Assembly: GCF_900128925.1 (NCBI RefSeq)
Contig: NZ_FQUJ01000013.1
Location: 1-64,000, forward strand
DNA length: 64,000 bases
Origin: Modicisalibacter ilicicola DSM 19980
GTDB lineage: Bacteria; Pseudomonadota; Gammaproteobacteria; Pseudomonadales; Halomonadaceae
Direction: 5' to 3'
Below the pieces are notes generated by a model. The model made no database searches, was not told where the DNA came from, and saw only the letters and a list, made by a program, of their open reading frames with translations. Position numbers and translations under genes: made by a program. Every line of letters begins with the position of its first letter. Positions within the stretch are counted from its first letter, which is position 1. Positions 28,325 through 39,633 of the stretch are shown one piece after another.

Positions 28325-30030
28325 CACTCCATCGCCTCCTGCTTGTCGGGAAGAACATCGAGCAGGCGCAGCGCCTTGCCCACTACGCGGCTGAACACCG
28401 GCGCTGCCACCAGACCTCCGTAATAGTCGCCCTTCTTGGGATTGTCCACCATCACCACGGTCACGATGCGTGGATCGGATACCGGCGCGATACCGGCGAA
28501 CAGCGATCGGTAGGCGGACTGCTGATAACCGCTCCGAGTGACCTTGCGCACGGTCCCGGTCTTGCCGGCGACGCGATAGCCGGGCACCGCCGCCCGGGAA
28601 CCACCGGCGCCGGGTTGCACGATGGCCTCGAGCATCTGCAACAGGTCATTGGCGACCTGCGGCGACATGACCTGCTGGCCCTCGGGTGGATCGGGCTGCT
28701 TGAGCAGGGCCGGCGGTAGCCGCTTGCCGTCGTTGGCGATCGCCGTGTAGGCGCTGGCCAGTTGCATCGCGGAGACCGCGATGCCGTAGCCGTAGGACAT
28801 GGAGGCGCGCTTGCTGTCCGACCAGCCGAACGGCGTCGGCAGGCTGCCCGTCGCTTCTCCGGGAAAGCCGGTCCCTGGCGCCTGCCCCAGGCCGAGATCA
28901 TGATAGCGGTTCCAGATGGCGTCCTCGGGCAGTTGCAGGGCAACCCGCGACATGCCGACGTTGGAGGAGTGCAGCAGAATCCCGGCCAAGGACAGCTCTT
29001 CGTAGTTGCGGAAGTCGCGAATGGTGTAATTGTCCAGGCGCATGTAGCCAGGCGCGGTATCGATCACCCGCTGGGGAGTGAACTGCGCGGTTTCCAGCGC
29101 CGCCGACATGGCCAGGGGTTTCATCACCGATCCGGGTTCGAAGGTGTCGGTGACGGCCTGGTTGCGCAGGCCATTGGTATCGATCTCGGCACGATTGTTG
29201 GGGTTGTAGGACGGCAGGTTGGTCATCGCCAGCACTTCGCCGCTGCGCGCATCCATCATCACCAGGGTGCCGCCATCGGCGTCGTGCTCGTCCACCACGG
29301 CCTTGAGTTCGCGATAGGCCATGTACTGGAGCCGCAGGTCCACCGCCAGGGTGAGGTTGCCGCCGGGCTTGGCCTCCTTGATCAGGTGCAGGTCACGCAC
29401 CAGGCGCCCCTTGCGATCCTTGATCACTCGGCGCTTGCCCGGCTGTCCGGCGAGGAAGCCGTTGTAGGCCAGCTCGATCCCTTCCTGACCGCGGTCATCG
29501 ACGTTGGTCACGCCGACCAGTTGCGCCGCCACCTCTCCCGACGGGTAATAGCGCTTGTACTCGTGCTGCTCGTAGACCCCCGGGACCTTCAGGGCCAGCA
29601 CCGGCTGGGCATCATCGGGTGTCATGCGACGGCGCAGGTACATGAATTCACGATCGGCGTAGCGCTCGATGCGCTCGTCGAGTTTCTCCGGGCTCATGTC
29701 CAGGGCCTTGGCGAGCAGCATGCGCTGAACACCGTCTTCAGGCAGCTCCTGGGGATTCGCCCAGAGGCTGACCACCGGGGTGGAGATCGCCAGGGGATCG
29801 CCATGCCGCCCCGTGATCATGCCGCGATGCGCATCGATGGTCTCGACACGCAGGGTGCGAGCATCACCCTGGCCCTGCAGGAACAGTCGGTCGATCACAT
29901 GCAGATCGACGATACGCCCCACCAGGGCCGTCAAGGCCACCAGCACCAGAAAGACCATGAACCGGTAGCGTCCACTGCCCAGTGGCGCCGTCTGGGCCCG
30001 GGATGGCATGTCCCCCTGCGGCGTGCTCAT
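28324..30030 (-). CDS. ftsI: Septal transpeptidase FtsI (PBP3)
   Basis: Class B penicillin-binding protein that crosslinks septal peptidoglycan with FtsW. 568 residues: a cytoplasmic tail and one membrane helix (about 24-40), a pedestal domain, then the transpeptidase. The SxxK box is SVMK (301-304) with catalytic Ser301, SxN is S355-S-N357, and the KTGT box starts at Lys490. Spans ftsL to murE with 4-base and 3-base overlaps. Confidence 0.97.
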   Translation of the reverse strand: MSTPQGDMPSRAQTAPLGSGRYRFMVFLVLVALTALVGRIVDLHVIDRLFLQGQGDARTLRVETIDAHRGMITGRHGDPLAISTPVVSLWANPQELPEDGVQRMLLAKALDMSPEKLDERIERYADREFMYLRRRMTPDDAQPVLALKVPGVYEQHEYKRYYPSGEVAAQLVGVTNVDDRGQEGIELAYNGFLAGQPGKRRVIKDRKGRLVRDLHLIKEAKPGGNLTLAVDLRLQYMAYRELKAVVDEHDADGGTLVMMDARSGEVLAMTNLPSYNPNNRAEIDTNGLRNQAVTDTFEPGSVMKPLAMSAALETAQFTPQRVIDTAPGYMRLDNYTIRDFRNYEELSLAGILLHSSNVGMSRVALQLPEDAIWNRYHDLGLGQAPGTGFPGEATGSLPTPFGWSDSKRASMSYGYGIAVSAMQLASAYTAIANDGKRLPPALLKQPDPPEGQQVMSPQVANDLLQMLEAIVQPGAGGSRAAVPGYRVAGKTGTVRKVTRSGYQQSAYRSLFAGIAPVSDPRIVTVVMVDNPKKGDYYGGLVAAPVFSRVVGKALRLLDVLPDKQEAME

Positions 30031-30344
30031 CGGCGAATCACCCTGATTTCGTCCAGCTCGGGCACCCGCATGTCCAGACGCTCACTGGCCAGGCGTTCGA
30101 TGCGTGACGGCGCCGACCAGGTACTCTCCTCCAGCAGCAACTGCCCCCATTCGGTCTGCAACCTGTCCTTCTCGCTTTCCAGTTGCTGCAGGCGGGCGTA
30201 TTGCACCCGCGTCAAATGCGCACTGGTGATCACCGCCAGGGCACTGGCCAGTACGAGCCCAGTCAGCACGACGACCAGCAGCTGCCGCCAGCCCAACAGC
30301 CGCTTCGCCCAGTTCGATGAGGTGTGTGTCGGAGTCTGAACCAT
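30027..30344 (-). CDS. ftsL: Cell-division protein FtsL
   Basis: Small bitopic divisome protein (105 residues) that activates FtsWI as part of the FtsQLB complex. One membrane helix at about 22-42 (LLVVVLTGLVLASALAVITSA) is followed by a short heptad-type coiled coil (YARLQQLESEKDRLQTEWGQLLLEE). Position between rsmH and ftsI is diagnostic. The ATG lies five bases past the rsmH stop, and the end overlaps ftsI. Confidence 0.93.
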   Translation of the reverse strand: MVQTPTHTSSNWAKRLLGWRQLLVVVLTGLVLASALAVITSAHLTRVQYARLQQLESEKDRLQTEWGQLLLEESTWSAPSRIERLASERLDMRVPELDEIRVIRR

Positions 30345-30349
30345 GGCCT

Positions 30350-31309
30350 TCAGTCGATCTTGCGTGCTGCTCGCATGACTGCACTGCGGGCTCGTGGATT
30401 GCGCAGCACCTCCTCTTCGCCCGGTCGCCGGGCCTTGCCCAGCGTCTCCAGGCGGCGCTCGAGTTGATCTTCGCGCAGTGGCATGCCCCGAGGCAGATGG
30501 GTATCGCCCCTCACGTGGTGGCGAATGAATCGCTTGACCCGACGATCCTCCAGGGAGTGGAAGCTGATCACCACCAGATGCCCTCCCGGCGCCAGCGCCT
30601 CGAGCGCTGCCTCCAGGGCCGCATCGAGCTCCTCGAGTTCCCGGTTGACATGGATGCGCAGGGCCTGGAAGGCACGCGTCGCCGGATGCCGCCCCTTCTC
30701 CCAGGCCGGGTGAGCCGCCTTGAGCAGTTCCGCCAGGTCACCGGTACGGGTGATGGGCGCCTGACGCCGCCGTTCGACGATGGCACGGGCCATGCGTCTG
30801 GCAAAGCGCTCTTCCCCGTAGGTCTTGAAGACCCAGGCGATGTCGCTCTCGCTGGCATGGCTGAGCCACTGGGCGGCACTCTCGCCGCTGCCGGGGTCCA
30901 TGCGCATGTCCAGCGGGCCATCGCGCAGAAAGCTGAAGCCGCGCTCGGGGTCGTCGAGTTGCGGCGAGGAGACACCGATATCCAGCAGAACCCCCGCCAA
31001 CCGACCGTGCACGCCCTGCGCTCTGGCGATATCACCCAGATGACCGAAGGTATCGGCATGAATGGAAAAACGTTGATCCTCCATGGCCCGAGCCTCGGCC
31101 AGCGCCTGGGGATCACGGTCGATGGCCAGCAGGCGCCCCCGGGGGTTCAAGCGGGCGAGAATGGCCCGGGAATGGCCGCCGCGACCGAAGGTGCCATCCA
31201 GATACACCCCCTCGGGATCGTGAATCAATGCGTCGATGGCCCCGTCGAGCAGCACACTGGCATGGCGATAGTCGGCGGGCACGTGCGAGGCATCTACGCG
31301 ATGGGGCAT
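30350..31309 (-). CDS. rsmH: 16S rRNA m4C1402 methyltransferase RsmH (MraW)
   Basis: SAM-dependent methyltransferase for C1402 of 16S rRNA. 319 residues from ATG 31309: [27 protein letters not shown] (SAM loop), [21 protein letters not shown]-type core and the [15 protein letters not shown] signature. The open frame extends 26 codons further upstream but into RNase P RNA, so 31309 is right. It is first in the dcw cluster here; mraZ, which normally precedes rsmH, is missing. Confidence 0.96.
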   Translation of the reverse strand: MPHRVDASHVPADYRHASVLLDGAIDALIHDPEGVYLDGTFGRGGHSRAILARLNPRGRLLAIDRDPQALAEARAMEDQRFSIHADTFGHLGDIARAQGVHGRLAGVLLDIGVSSPQLDDPERGFSFLRDGPLDMRMDPGSGESAAQWLSHASESDIAWVFKTYGEERFARRMARAIVERRRQAPITRTGDLAELLKAAHPAWEKGRHPATRAFQALRIHVNRELEELDAALEAALEALAPGGHLVVISFHSLEDRRVKRFIRHHVRGDTHLPRGMPLREDQLERRLETLGKARRPGEEEVLRNPRARSAVMRAARKID

Positions 31310-31339
31310 GCGGTTCTCGAAAGGGCGATGAAATGTAGG

Positions 31340-31705
<366 letters not shown>

Positions 31706-31712
31706 GCCGGCA

Positions 31713-31741
31713 AGAATAGCAGCGCCAGGAGCCCCCCTCAA
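31713..31741 (-). promoter_or_regulatory. rnpB promoter
   Basis: TTGAGG (31741-31736) and TATTCT (31718-31713) with a 17-base spacer on the minus strand; the predicted start, seven to eight bases on, coincides with the rnpB 5' end. The -35 box overlaps the rsmI stop codon (31738-31740). Confidence 0.65.
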
Positions 31742-32592
31742 CCGTCGTCCCTGAGCGACAGGGCCTGCTCGTACCACACTTTCTTGCGTCCCCCGAGAAG
31801 GCGGGCAGCGATCGCGGCCGCCTGCTTGACCCCCACACCCTCCTCGAGCAGGGCATTCAACAGGGATCGGGCCTCCAGCGTGGTACTCTCGCCAGCCTGC
31901 GCCGGGGCCCCGGCCACCATGACCACGAACTCGCCCCGAGCCTGATCCGGGTCATCCTCCATGCACGCCAGCAATGTTTCCGCACTGCCATCGAGAAAGG
32001 TCTCGAAGGTCTTGGTCAGCTCCCGCGCCACCACCAGCCGGCGCGCGCCCAAAAGCTCACCCAGCGCCGCCAGGGTAGCGCGAATGCGATGCGGGGATTC
32101 ATAGAACACCAGGGTCTCCTCGCGGGCGCCAAGCTCGCCGATGCGCGTGCGACGTGCCCCCTCCTTGGCCGGCAGGAACCCGGCAAACAGGAAGCGGTCC
32201 GTGGGCAGACCGGCAGCCGACAGCGCAGCGACCAGGGCACAGGGGCCGGGAATCGGCACGATACGCGCACCACGCTCGCGCAGGGCCCTCACCAGCAGGA
32301 AGCCGGGATCGGAGATCAGCGGCGTGCCGGCGTCGCTGATCAAGGCGACATCGTCGCCTTGTTCCAGGCGGGCGGCAATCTGATCGATTCGCCCCCCCTC
32401 ATTGTGCTCGTGCAACGACAGCAGGCGCTTCTCGATCCCCAGACGGCGTAGCAGTCGTGCCGAGTGGCGGGTATCTTCGGCGGCGATCAGCGCGACACTG
32501 CCCAGCACCTCGGCGGCTCGCGGCGAGAGATCGGCAAGGTTACCAATCGGCGTGGCCACCACGTACAATGTGCCGTTACCAGGTGCAGTCAT
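31738..32592 (-). CDS. rsmI: 16S rRNA 2'-O-methyltransferase RsmI
   Basis: Methylates the ribose of C1402 in 16S rRNA, the same nucleotide RsmH modifies on its base. 284 residues of the tetrapyrrole-methylase fold: LYVVATPIGNLADLSPRA, AEDTRHSARLL, SDAGTPLISDPG, IPGPCALVAALSAAGLPTDRFLFAGFLP and the FYESPHR and RELTKTFE motifs. Divergent from lpoA, separated by 114 bases, which is the usual neighbourhood in gammaproteobacteria. Confidence 0.96.
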   Translation of the reverse strand: MTAPGNGTLYVVATPIGNLADLSPRAAEVLGSVALIAAEDTRHSARLLRRLGIEKRLLSLHEHNEGGRIDQIAARLEQGDDVALISDAGTPLISDPGFLLVRALRERGARIVPIPGPCALVAALSAAGLPTDRFLFAGFLPAKEGARRTRIGELGAREETLVFYESPHRIRATLAALGELLGARRLVVARELTKTFETFLDGSAETLLACMEDDPDQARGEFVVMVAGAPAQAGESTTLEARSLLNALLEEGVGVKQAAAIAARLLGGRKKVWYEQALSLRDDG

Positions 32593-32706
32593 GGGTCAAT
32601 CCCGAAGTTGGACGTTGTCGTTGGCGCTCGTTGATGGGCATGTTCCCCGGTAGGCTGCAACCCGCATCAGCGGATCGAATTCCGTACAGACGAGGAACCG
32701 GAAATA

Positions 32707-34582
32707 ATGGACAAATCACTGCGACGGCTCCTGGGCGCCAGCCTGTTGTCGCTCTTGATGGTCGGCTGCGCCGGGCAGCAGGAAGTGATCGAGGGCCCAC
32801 GCGCGAGCAGCGAACCTGCCGAACTGCTCAGCCAGGCCGAACGGCAAGGAGGCCAGGAAGCCGCGCTGACCCGCCTGAGAGCCGCCGACATCCTAGCACG
32901 GCGTGGAGACCAGGCGCAGGCACTCCAGGTCGCGTTCGGCATCGACTCGACTGCGCTGCCGACGGATGAGCGCATCCAGTGGGCACTGCTGCTCTCCTAC
33001 CTTGGCCTCGAACAGGAGGATGGTCGCAGCGTGATAAAGGCGACCTCGCTGCTGGAATACGATGTGCCGATCCCGCCGGACGACGCCCAGACCTTGAAAT
33101 ACCGTCGCGGCTTGGCCCTGGGCCTGGTAGGGCAGCCTCTGAGCGCCGCCGAGATGCTGATCGAGCTGCAGCAGGCGGGTGCGCCCTTCGATCTCAACGA
33201 TGACATCTGGCGCCAGCTGACACGCCTGCGCGGCCCCTCCCTCGACCGACTGGCCAGGAATCCGGATCGCCTCACCCAGGGCTGGGTAGCGCTGATCGAG
33301 CTGCAGCGCCGCAACGGCAGCGATGTCGCGCGACTCTTCACCCGCATCGACGAATGGCGCAACGACTACCCGGATCATCCGGCGGCCAGACGCCTGCCCG
33401 GTGATCTTCGTGCCCTGCGTGAGCTGCGCGGGCAGGACGTACGCCATATCGCCGTGTTTCTGCCCCAGTCGGGCCCCCTGGCCAATGTCGCCGAGGCGAT
33501 CCGTCAGGGCATGGAGACACGCCACATGAACGCTCTGGATCAGGGCGAGCAGACGCCGCAGCTGAGCTTCTACGATACCCGCAGCGACAGCCTGGAAACG
33601 CTCTATGCCCGGGCCGCCATGGCGGGCGCCCAAGTGGTCGTCGGCCCGCTGGACAAGGACACGGTGTCGCGACTGGAGCTGCGCAACGAGGTGCCCCTGC
33701 CCACCCTGGCGCTCAATTACGGCACCGCCGAGGAGAACCACGCCGACGACCTGTTCCAGTACGGCCTGTCGGCCGAGGACGAGGCGCGCCAGGTGGCCCG
33801 ACGCGCCTGGCTGGACGGCCACCGCGATGCCGGAATGCTGGTCCCGGACAACCCCTGGGGCCGGCGTGTGGCCGAAGCCTTCCGCCAGACCTGGCAGGAA
33901 CAGGGGGGCAGCTTCGCCAGCATCATCCACTACGACCCGGAGGGGACCGTGGCCAACGCGGTGCGTCCCCTGCTCGCCGTGGTGGATGAGCGCGCCCAGC
34001 GCGAGATGGACATGCTGTTCCTGCTCGCCCTGCCCAATTACGCTCGCCAGGTACCGCCGACCCTGGAGTTCTTCTACGCCGGCGATCTTCCCATCTACGC
34101 CACCTCGCACCTTTTCGAGGGACGCCTGCAACCCCGCGCCGACCATGATCTCGATGACGTCTCGTTCATCGAGATCCCCTGGCTGATACCCGACGCCGCG
34201 GTCGGCGGGACCGATGCCCTGCCCTATTCCGACAGCTACAGGGAGCTGAACGATAAAAACGAACCTGCCCTGTTCAAGCTCAACGCCATGGGCGTCGATG
34301 CCTACGAGCTGGGTCGCAAGTTGCCGCTCTTCAATACCCTGCCCAGCAGCGAACTGTATGGTGCGACCGGTACGCTGAGCGCGGGCGCGGATCGGCGCTT
34401 CCACCGCGAGCTGCCCTGGGCACGCTTCGTCAACGGCGTACCCCAGCCTCCGCTCTACAACATTCCGCGCTCGTCGCCTGACGATGACGCTCGAACGATG
34501 GGCGTGGCACCTTCCGATGAGGCGCAGAGAACCAACCGCGCTCCTTCTGATAGCGTGCAAGGCACGGAACTGGCACCTGCCG

Positions 34583-34596
<14 letters not shown>
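32707..34596 (+). CDS. lpoA: Outer-membrane lipoprotein LpoA, activator of PBP1a
   Basis: 629 residues. A lipoprotein signal peptide ends in the lipobox LMVGC (Cys21). A TPR-like helical N-domain is followed, from about residue 245 (IAVFLPQSGPLANVAEAIRQGM), by a periplasmic-binding-protein-like LppC/YraM domain. LpoA reaches through the periplasm to stimulate PBP1a. The C-terminal ~40 residues are a low-complexity tail of repeated A-P-S/A-D units (about 11-residue period) beyond the folded domain. Head of lpoA-yraN-diaA-dolP; the stop overlaps the yraN start by 14 bases. Confidence 0.93.
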
Positions 34597-35568
<972 letters not shown>

Positions 35569-35573
35569 TGACG

Positions 35574-36149
35574 ATGAAGAAAGCACTATGGACCCCAGCC
35601 CTGCTCTCCTTCGCCCTGGCCCTCGGCGGATGCACGATTCTCAACAATGCCACGACCCCGGCACCCGAGGGCGAGGATTACGCAGCTCGCACTGCGGGTC
35701 AGAAAGTCGAGGACGACAACATCGAGGGCAAGATCCAGGATGCCATGGAGCAGACGGATGCCCGGCTCAGCGACGCGCGAATCGGCGTCAACAGCTATAA
35801 TGGCGCCGTGCTGCTGTTTGGCCAGGTACCCAGCCAGGAGCTCAAGGACAAGGCGGGCGAGATAGCACGCAACACCCGGCAGGTGCGCCAGGTGCACAAC
35901 GAACTGACCGTGGCGGCCAACCTTCCCCTGGGACAGCGCATGACCGACAACTGGCTGGAAACACGCATCCAGACCGAGCTGGCGGCAAGCGAGAATGTCG
36001 ATTCGCGACACGTGGAGGTCATCGCCGAGAACGCCACCATCTACCTGATGGGCATGGTGACCCGGCAGGAAGCGCAGCAGGTGGTCGATATCGTATCGGG
36101 CGTGGGTGGCGTACAGCGCATCATCAAGATCTTCGAATATCTCGATTGA
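35574..36149 (+). CDS. dolP: BON-domain outer-membrane lipoprotein DolP (YraP)
   Basis: 191 residues from ATG 35574. Signal peptide MKKALW... ends in the lipobox LALGGC. Two BON domains follow (about 47-115 and 125-190), the second ending GVQRIIKIFEYLD. DolP binds anionic phospholipid at division sites and supports outer-membrane integrity and BamA function in E. coli. ATG 35568 overlaps the diaA stop (TGATG) and is an alternative start. Last gene before a strong bidirectional terminator. Confidence 0.93.
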   Translation: MKKALWTPALLSFALALGGCTILNNATTPAPEGEDYAARTAGQKVEDDNIEGKIQDAMEQTDARLSDARIGVNSYNGAVLLFGQVPSQELKDKAGEIARNTRQVRQVHNELTVAANLPLGQRMTDNWLETRIQTELAASENVDSRHVEVIAENATIYLMGMVTRQEAQQVVDIVSGVGGVQRIIKIFEYLD

Positions 36150-36166
36150 CGTCCAGACCGAAGCAG

Positions 36167-36200
36167 AAAAAAACGGATGATTCGGATCATCCGTTTTTTC
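36167..36200. terminator. Bidirectional terminator between dolP and sspB
   Basis: AAAAAACGGATGAT TCGG ATCATCCGTTTTTT is a perfect 14-bp stem with a UUCG-like loop and A/T runs on both sides. It serves convergent dolP (plus) and sspB (minus). Confidence 0.95.
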
Positions 36201-36230
36201 TTGGTCCCATTTCTCGGGGCGGTGGCGCCT

Positions 36231-36719
36231 CTACTTGATGACGCGCAGCGAGGGACGCCCCTTGTTCGATGCCTTCCCACTCTTGCCCTCCTCCTCGGAG
36301 GCATCGGCCTCGGAGGTATCGGCATTGCCATCCACGCTTTCGAGAACGGGGCGTTCACCCCCCTCTCCAGCCTCTTCCGGGGTGGCCGATTCGCGGTAGT
36401 CCGGCATCACCGGCTCGTGACCGAACACCATCCCCACGCCATTCTCGCGCGCATAGAGCGCAATCAATGCCTCCCCGGGCACGACAACCTGCATCGGCTG
36501 TCCCGCGAAACTGGCGTTGAAGGTAATGGCATCGTTGGCGATCATCAACTCGCGCACCGCAGTGGGTGCGATATTGAGCACGATCTGGCCATTCTGGATG
36601 AATCGTTCTGGCACCCGGACGCCCTCGCGCTCGGCATCGACGACGATGTAGGGTGTCTGTTCGTTGTCCAGGAGCCATTCGTAAAGGGCTCTGGCTAGAT
36701 AAGGACGGCTGGACAGCAT
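36231..36719 (-). CDS. sspB: ClpXP adaptor SspB
   Basis: 162 residues. The substrate-binding domain (about 1-110; SSRPYLARALYEWLLDNEQTPYIVVD, AVRELMIANDAITFNASFAG) is followed by a long acidic Ser/Glu/Asp linker and the C-terminal ClpX-docking peptide RPSLRVIK. It delivers ssrA-tagged proteins from stalled ribosomes to ClpXP. Pairs with sspA upstream, as in E. coli; the terminator at 36167 ends the unit. Confidence 0.95.
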   Translation of the reverse strand: MLSSRPYLARALYEWLLDNEQTPYIVVDAEREGVRVPERFIQNGQIVLNIAPTAVRELMIANDAITFNASFAGQPMQVVVPGEALIALYARENGVGMVFGHEPVMPDYRESATPEEAGEGGERPVLESVDGNADTSEADASEEEGKSGKASNKGRPSLRVIK

Positions 36720-36795
36720 GATGAGCCCCCTTGGTTTGCGTGCATGTCCGGGGCACGCCGTTCACGGGAACGGCGAACGGATCGGGCGACAGATG

Positions 36796-37422
36796 TCAGG
36801 TACGCATCTCGCGTTCGGCCTCGGTCAATGAGGCCTTGAAAGCGTCACGGGCGAACAGGCGCTCCATGTAGCCTACCAGCGGCTTTACCTGCTTCTCGGG
36901 AAGTTCGATGCCCAGGGCCGGCAACCTCCAGAGAATCGGGGCGATGCAGCAGTCGACCAGCGAAAACTCCTCGCTCATGAAGAAGGCCATGTCATCGAAG
37001 ATCGGCGAGATGCCCACCAGGCTTTCACGCAACTCCTTGCGTGCCCTCTCGGCATCCTTCTTGTTTCCGGTCAGCACTTCCTCGACCAGGGGGCACCATT
37101 CGCGCTCGATACGATGCATCCATAGCCGACTCTGGGCCCGGGCGACGGGATATACGGGCAGCAATGGCGGATGCGGGAAACGCTCGTCCAGATACTCCAT
37201 CATCACCTTGGATTCGTAGAGCACCAGCTCACGATCCAGCAGCGTCGGCACGCTGTTGTAGGGGTTGAGGTCCGCCAGTTCGGCTGGTCGGCTATCTTCG
37301 GGAACATCGACGATGTCCACGGCAACGCCCTTCTCTGCCAGCACGATTCTCACGCGATGACTGTAATGGTCGTCATTACCGGAATAGAAGGTCATCGATG
37401 ACCGTTTGGCCACTACACCCAT
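36796..37422 (-). CDS. sspA: Stringent starvation protein A SspA
   Basis: 208 residues with a glutathione-S-transferase-like fold ([59 protein letters not shown] segments). SspA binds RNA polymerase with sigma-70 and affects stress and virulence gene expression. It lacks an obvious GST catalytic residue pattern, as is usual for SspA. Upstream lies petC at 178 bases with no clear promoter identified. Confidence 0.94.
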   Translation of the reverse strand: MGVVAKRSSMTFYSGNDDHYSHRVRIVLAEKGVAVDIVDVPEDSRPAELADLNPYNSVPTLLDRELVLYESKVMMEYLDERFPHPPLLPVYPVARAQSRLWMHRIEREWCPLVEEVLTGNKKDAERARKELRESLVGISPIFDDMAFFMSEEFSLVDCCIAPILWRLPALGIELPEKQVKPLVGYMERLFARDAFKASLTEAEREMRT

Positions 37423-37600
37423 GAAACACTTCCTCGCATTGATTCATTGCCGGGATGATAACACGTCACGCCAGGCCCGGGGTCCGAGAGAACCGAATCG
37501 TCGGCATCAAGCTTCTCAGACTCGAGCTTGACCGCCATCAGACGCAGGAAGGCGCGTGACCTCGACGGCCACACGCCTTCACGACAGGCTTCACGACACC

Positions 37601-38374
37601 TCAGTGAATGTCGCGCCAGAATTCACGCTTCAGGAAATAGGCGATCACGCCGAAGATGAAGATGAAGATCAACACCTTGGGCCCCAGCGACTGCGCCTGC
37701 AGCTTGGAAGGCTCGCCGACATAGGCCAGGAAGTTGGTCAGATCCCACATCGCCTGGTCGAATTCCTCGGGCTCCATCCGGCCTGGTTCGGTCACCTGCA
37801 GCACATGACAGGACTCGTACAGCCCGGACAGGGGATCGAGCTTGGCATCCGGAGCCGAAGCATCTTCCGTTCGCGCACATACCATTTCCTGAGTGCCTTG
37901 CAGCGGCTCCAGCACGTTGGGCATGCCTACCAGCGGAAAGACCGTGTTGTTGACGCCCCAGGGGCGCTCCGGGTCCTTGTAGAAGCCACGCAGGTAGGTA
38001 TAGATCCAGTCGGTACCGCGCAAGCGTGCTTCCAGGGTCAGGTCCGGCGGCGGCGCGCCGAACCAGCCCTCGCCATCCTCGGCGCTCATGGCGATACGCA
38101 TCTGGTCATTGAAGGCCAGGTTCTCGTCGAAGATGAGATGCTCCTCGACCAGCTCCTGGGGGATGTCCAGGTCCTCCGCCGCCCGGCTGTAGCGCTGATA
38201 CTCGAGAGAGTGACAGCCCATGCAGTAGTTGGTGAAGAGCTTCATGCCGTTCTGCAGCGACGCCTTGTCCTGCAGGTCGGGATTCATCTCGTCGAGATTG
38301 ACGTTTTCTCCACCGGCCCCCAGCGCGGCAAGCGGTACCAGCGCGAAGAGCAGTGCACATAGTTGCTTTTTCAT
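37601..38374 (-). CDS. petC: Cytochrome c1 subunit of the bc1 complex
   Basis: 257 residues. A cleavable signal peptide (ending near Ala20) precedes the periplasmic domain with haem motif CMGCH (residues 51-55). The C-terminal membrane anchor is VLIFIFIFGVIAYFLK. It passes electrons from the Rieske protein to soluble or membrane c-type carriers. The ATG overlaps the cytochrome b stop (TAATG). Confidence 0.95.
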   Translation of the reverse strand: MKKQLCALLFALVPLAALGAGGENVNLDEMNPDLQDKASLQNGMKLFTNYCMGCHSLEYQRYSRAAEDLDIPQELVEEHLIFDENLAFNDQMRIAMSAEDGEGWFGAPPPDLTLEARLRGTDWIYTYLRGFYKDPERPWGVNNTVFPLVGMPNVLEPLQGTQEMVCARTEDASAPDAKLDPLSGLYESCHVLQVTEPGRMEPEEFDQAMWDLTNFLAYVGEPSKLQAQSLGPKVLIFIFIFGVIAYFLKREFWRDIH

Positions 38375-39633
38375 TAGCCAGTCACCCTTTCCGGTAGGGG
38401 TTTGGTTTTCTCGAACCGGGTATAGATCGGCATCAGCACGAAGTAGGCGAAGTAGATGATCGTGCAGACCTGAGCGAGCAGCGTGCGCCCCGGGGATACC
38501 GGCTGGGTACCCAGATACCCCAGTATGATGAAGCTGATGGCGAACAGGACCAGCATGATGCGCGAGATCCAGCCCTTGTAGCGCATCGAGCGTACCGGGC
38601 TGCGGTCGAGCCAGGGCAGCACGAACAGGATGGCGATGGACGCCCCCATCATGATCACCCCCCAGAACTTCGAGTCGAGGCCGAACAGCGAGAAGGTGAT
38701 CGCCCGCAGGATCGCGTAGAACGGCGTGAAGTACCAGACCGGTGCGATATGCTCAGGCGTCACGAGCGGGTCGGAGGGCTGGAAATTAGGTTTTTCCAGG
38801 AAATATCCGCCCCCTTCCGGGAAGTAGAAGACCACGGCGGCGAACACGAACAGGAAGACGGCGACGCCGACGATGTCCTTGACAGTGTAATAAGGGTGGA
38901 ACGGAATGCCGTCGAGCGGCTTGCCGGTCTCGTCCTTCTTGTCCTTGATCTCGATACCGTCGGGGTTGTTGGACCCCACCTCGTGCAGCGCGATGATGTG
39001 CAGCACCACCAGCCCCAGGATGACGATCGGCAACGCCACCACGTGCAGGGCGAAGAAGCGGTTCAGGGTGATGCCGGAGATCAGGTAGTCGCCACGAATC
39101 CACTGGGTCAGATCGTCGCCGATCACCGGAATCGCCGAGAACAGCGAGATGATCACCTGAGCGCCCCAGTAGGACATCTGGCCCCAGGGCAGCAGATAGC
39201 CCATGAAGGCCTCGGCCATCAGCGCCAGGTAGATGCACATGCCGAACACCCAGATCAGCTCGCGCGGCGCCTTGTAGGAGCCGTACATCATGCCGCGGAA
39301 CATGTGCAGGTAGACCACCACGAAGAACGCCGTGGCCCCGGTGGAATGCAGATAGCGTATGAGCCAGCCGTATTCCACATCGCGCATGATGTATTCGATA
39401 GAGGCAAAGGCCCCTTCGGCGGTCGGGTTGTAGCTCATGGTCAGCCAGACCCCGGTGAGGATCTGGTTGACCAGCACCAGCATCGCCAGGGAGCCGAAGA
39501 AGTACCAGAAGTTGAAGTTCTTGGGCGCGTAGTACTCGGCGAGATGCTCCTTCCACATCTGGGTGGCAGGAAAACGATCATCCACCCAGCGCATGAAGCC
39601 GCTTTCGGCCTTGGCCTTGTTTGGGTTAGCCAT
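38374..39633 (-). CDS. petB: Cytochrome b subunit of the bc1 complex
   Basis: 419 residues from ATG 39633, eight membrane helices. The paired haem-ligand histidines are in LHSTGATAF/YLHMFRG and in ALHVVALPIVILGLVVLHIIALH. The quinol-oxidation-site motif appears as PVWYFTPFYAILR (PEWYF-type, here PVWY). The upstream frame extension lies inside petA. Start and stop overlap neighbours by one base, so petA, petB and petC are tightly coupled. Confidence 0.96.
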   Translation of the reverse strand: MANPNKAKAESGFMRWVDDRFPATQMWKEHLAEYYAPKNFNFWYFFGSLAMLVLVNQILTGVWLTMSYNPTAEGAFASIEYIMRDVEYGWLIRYLHSTGATAFFVVVYLHMFRGMMYGSYKAPRELIWVFGMCIYLALMAEAFMGYLLPWGQMSYWGAQVIISLFSAIPVIGDDLTQWIRGDYLISGITLNRFFALHVVALPIVILGLVVLHIIALHEVGSNNPDGIEIKDKKDETGKPLDGIPFHPYYTVKDIVGVAVFLFVFAAVVFYFPEGGGYFLEKPNFQPSDPLVTPEHIAPVWYFTPFYAILRAITFSLFGLDSKFWGVIMMGASIAILFVLPWLDRSPVRSMRYKGWISRIMLVLFAISFIILGYLGTQPVSPGRTLLAQVCTIIYFAYFVLMPIYTRFEKTKPLPERVTG

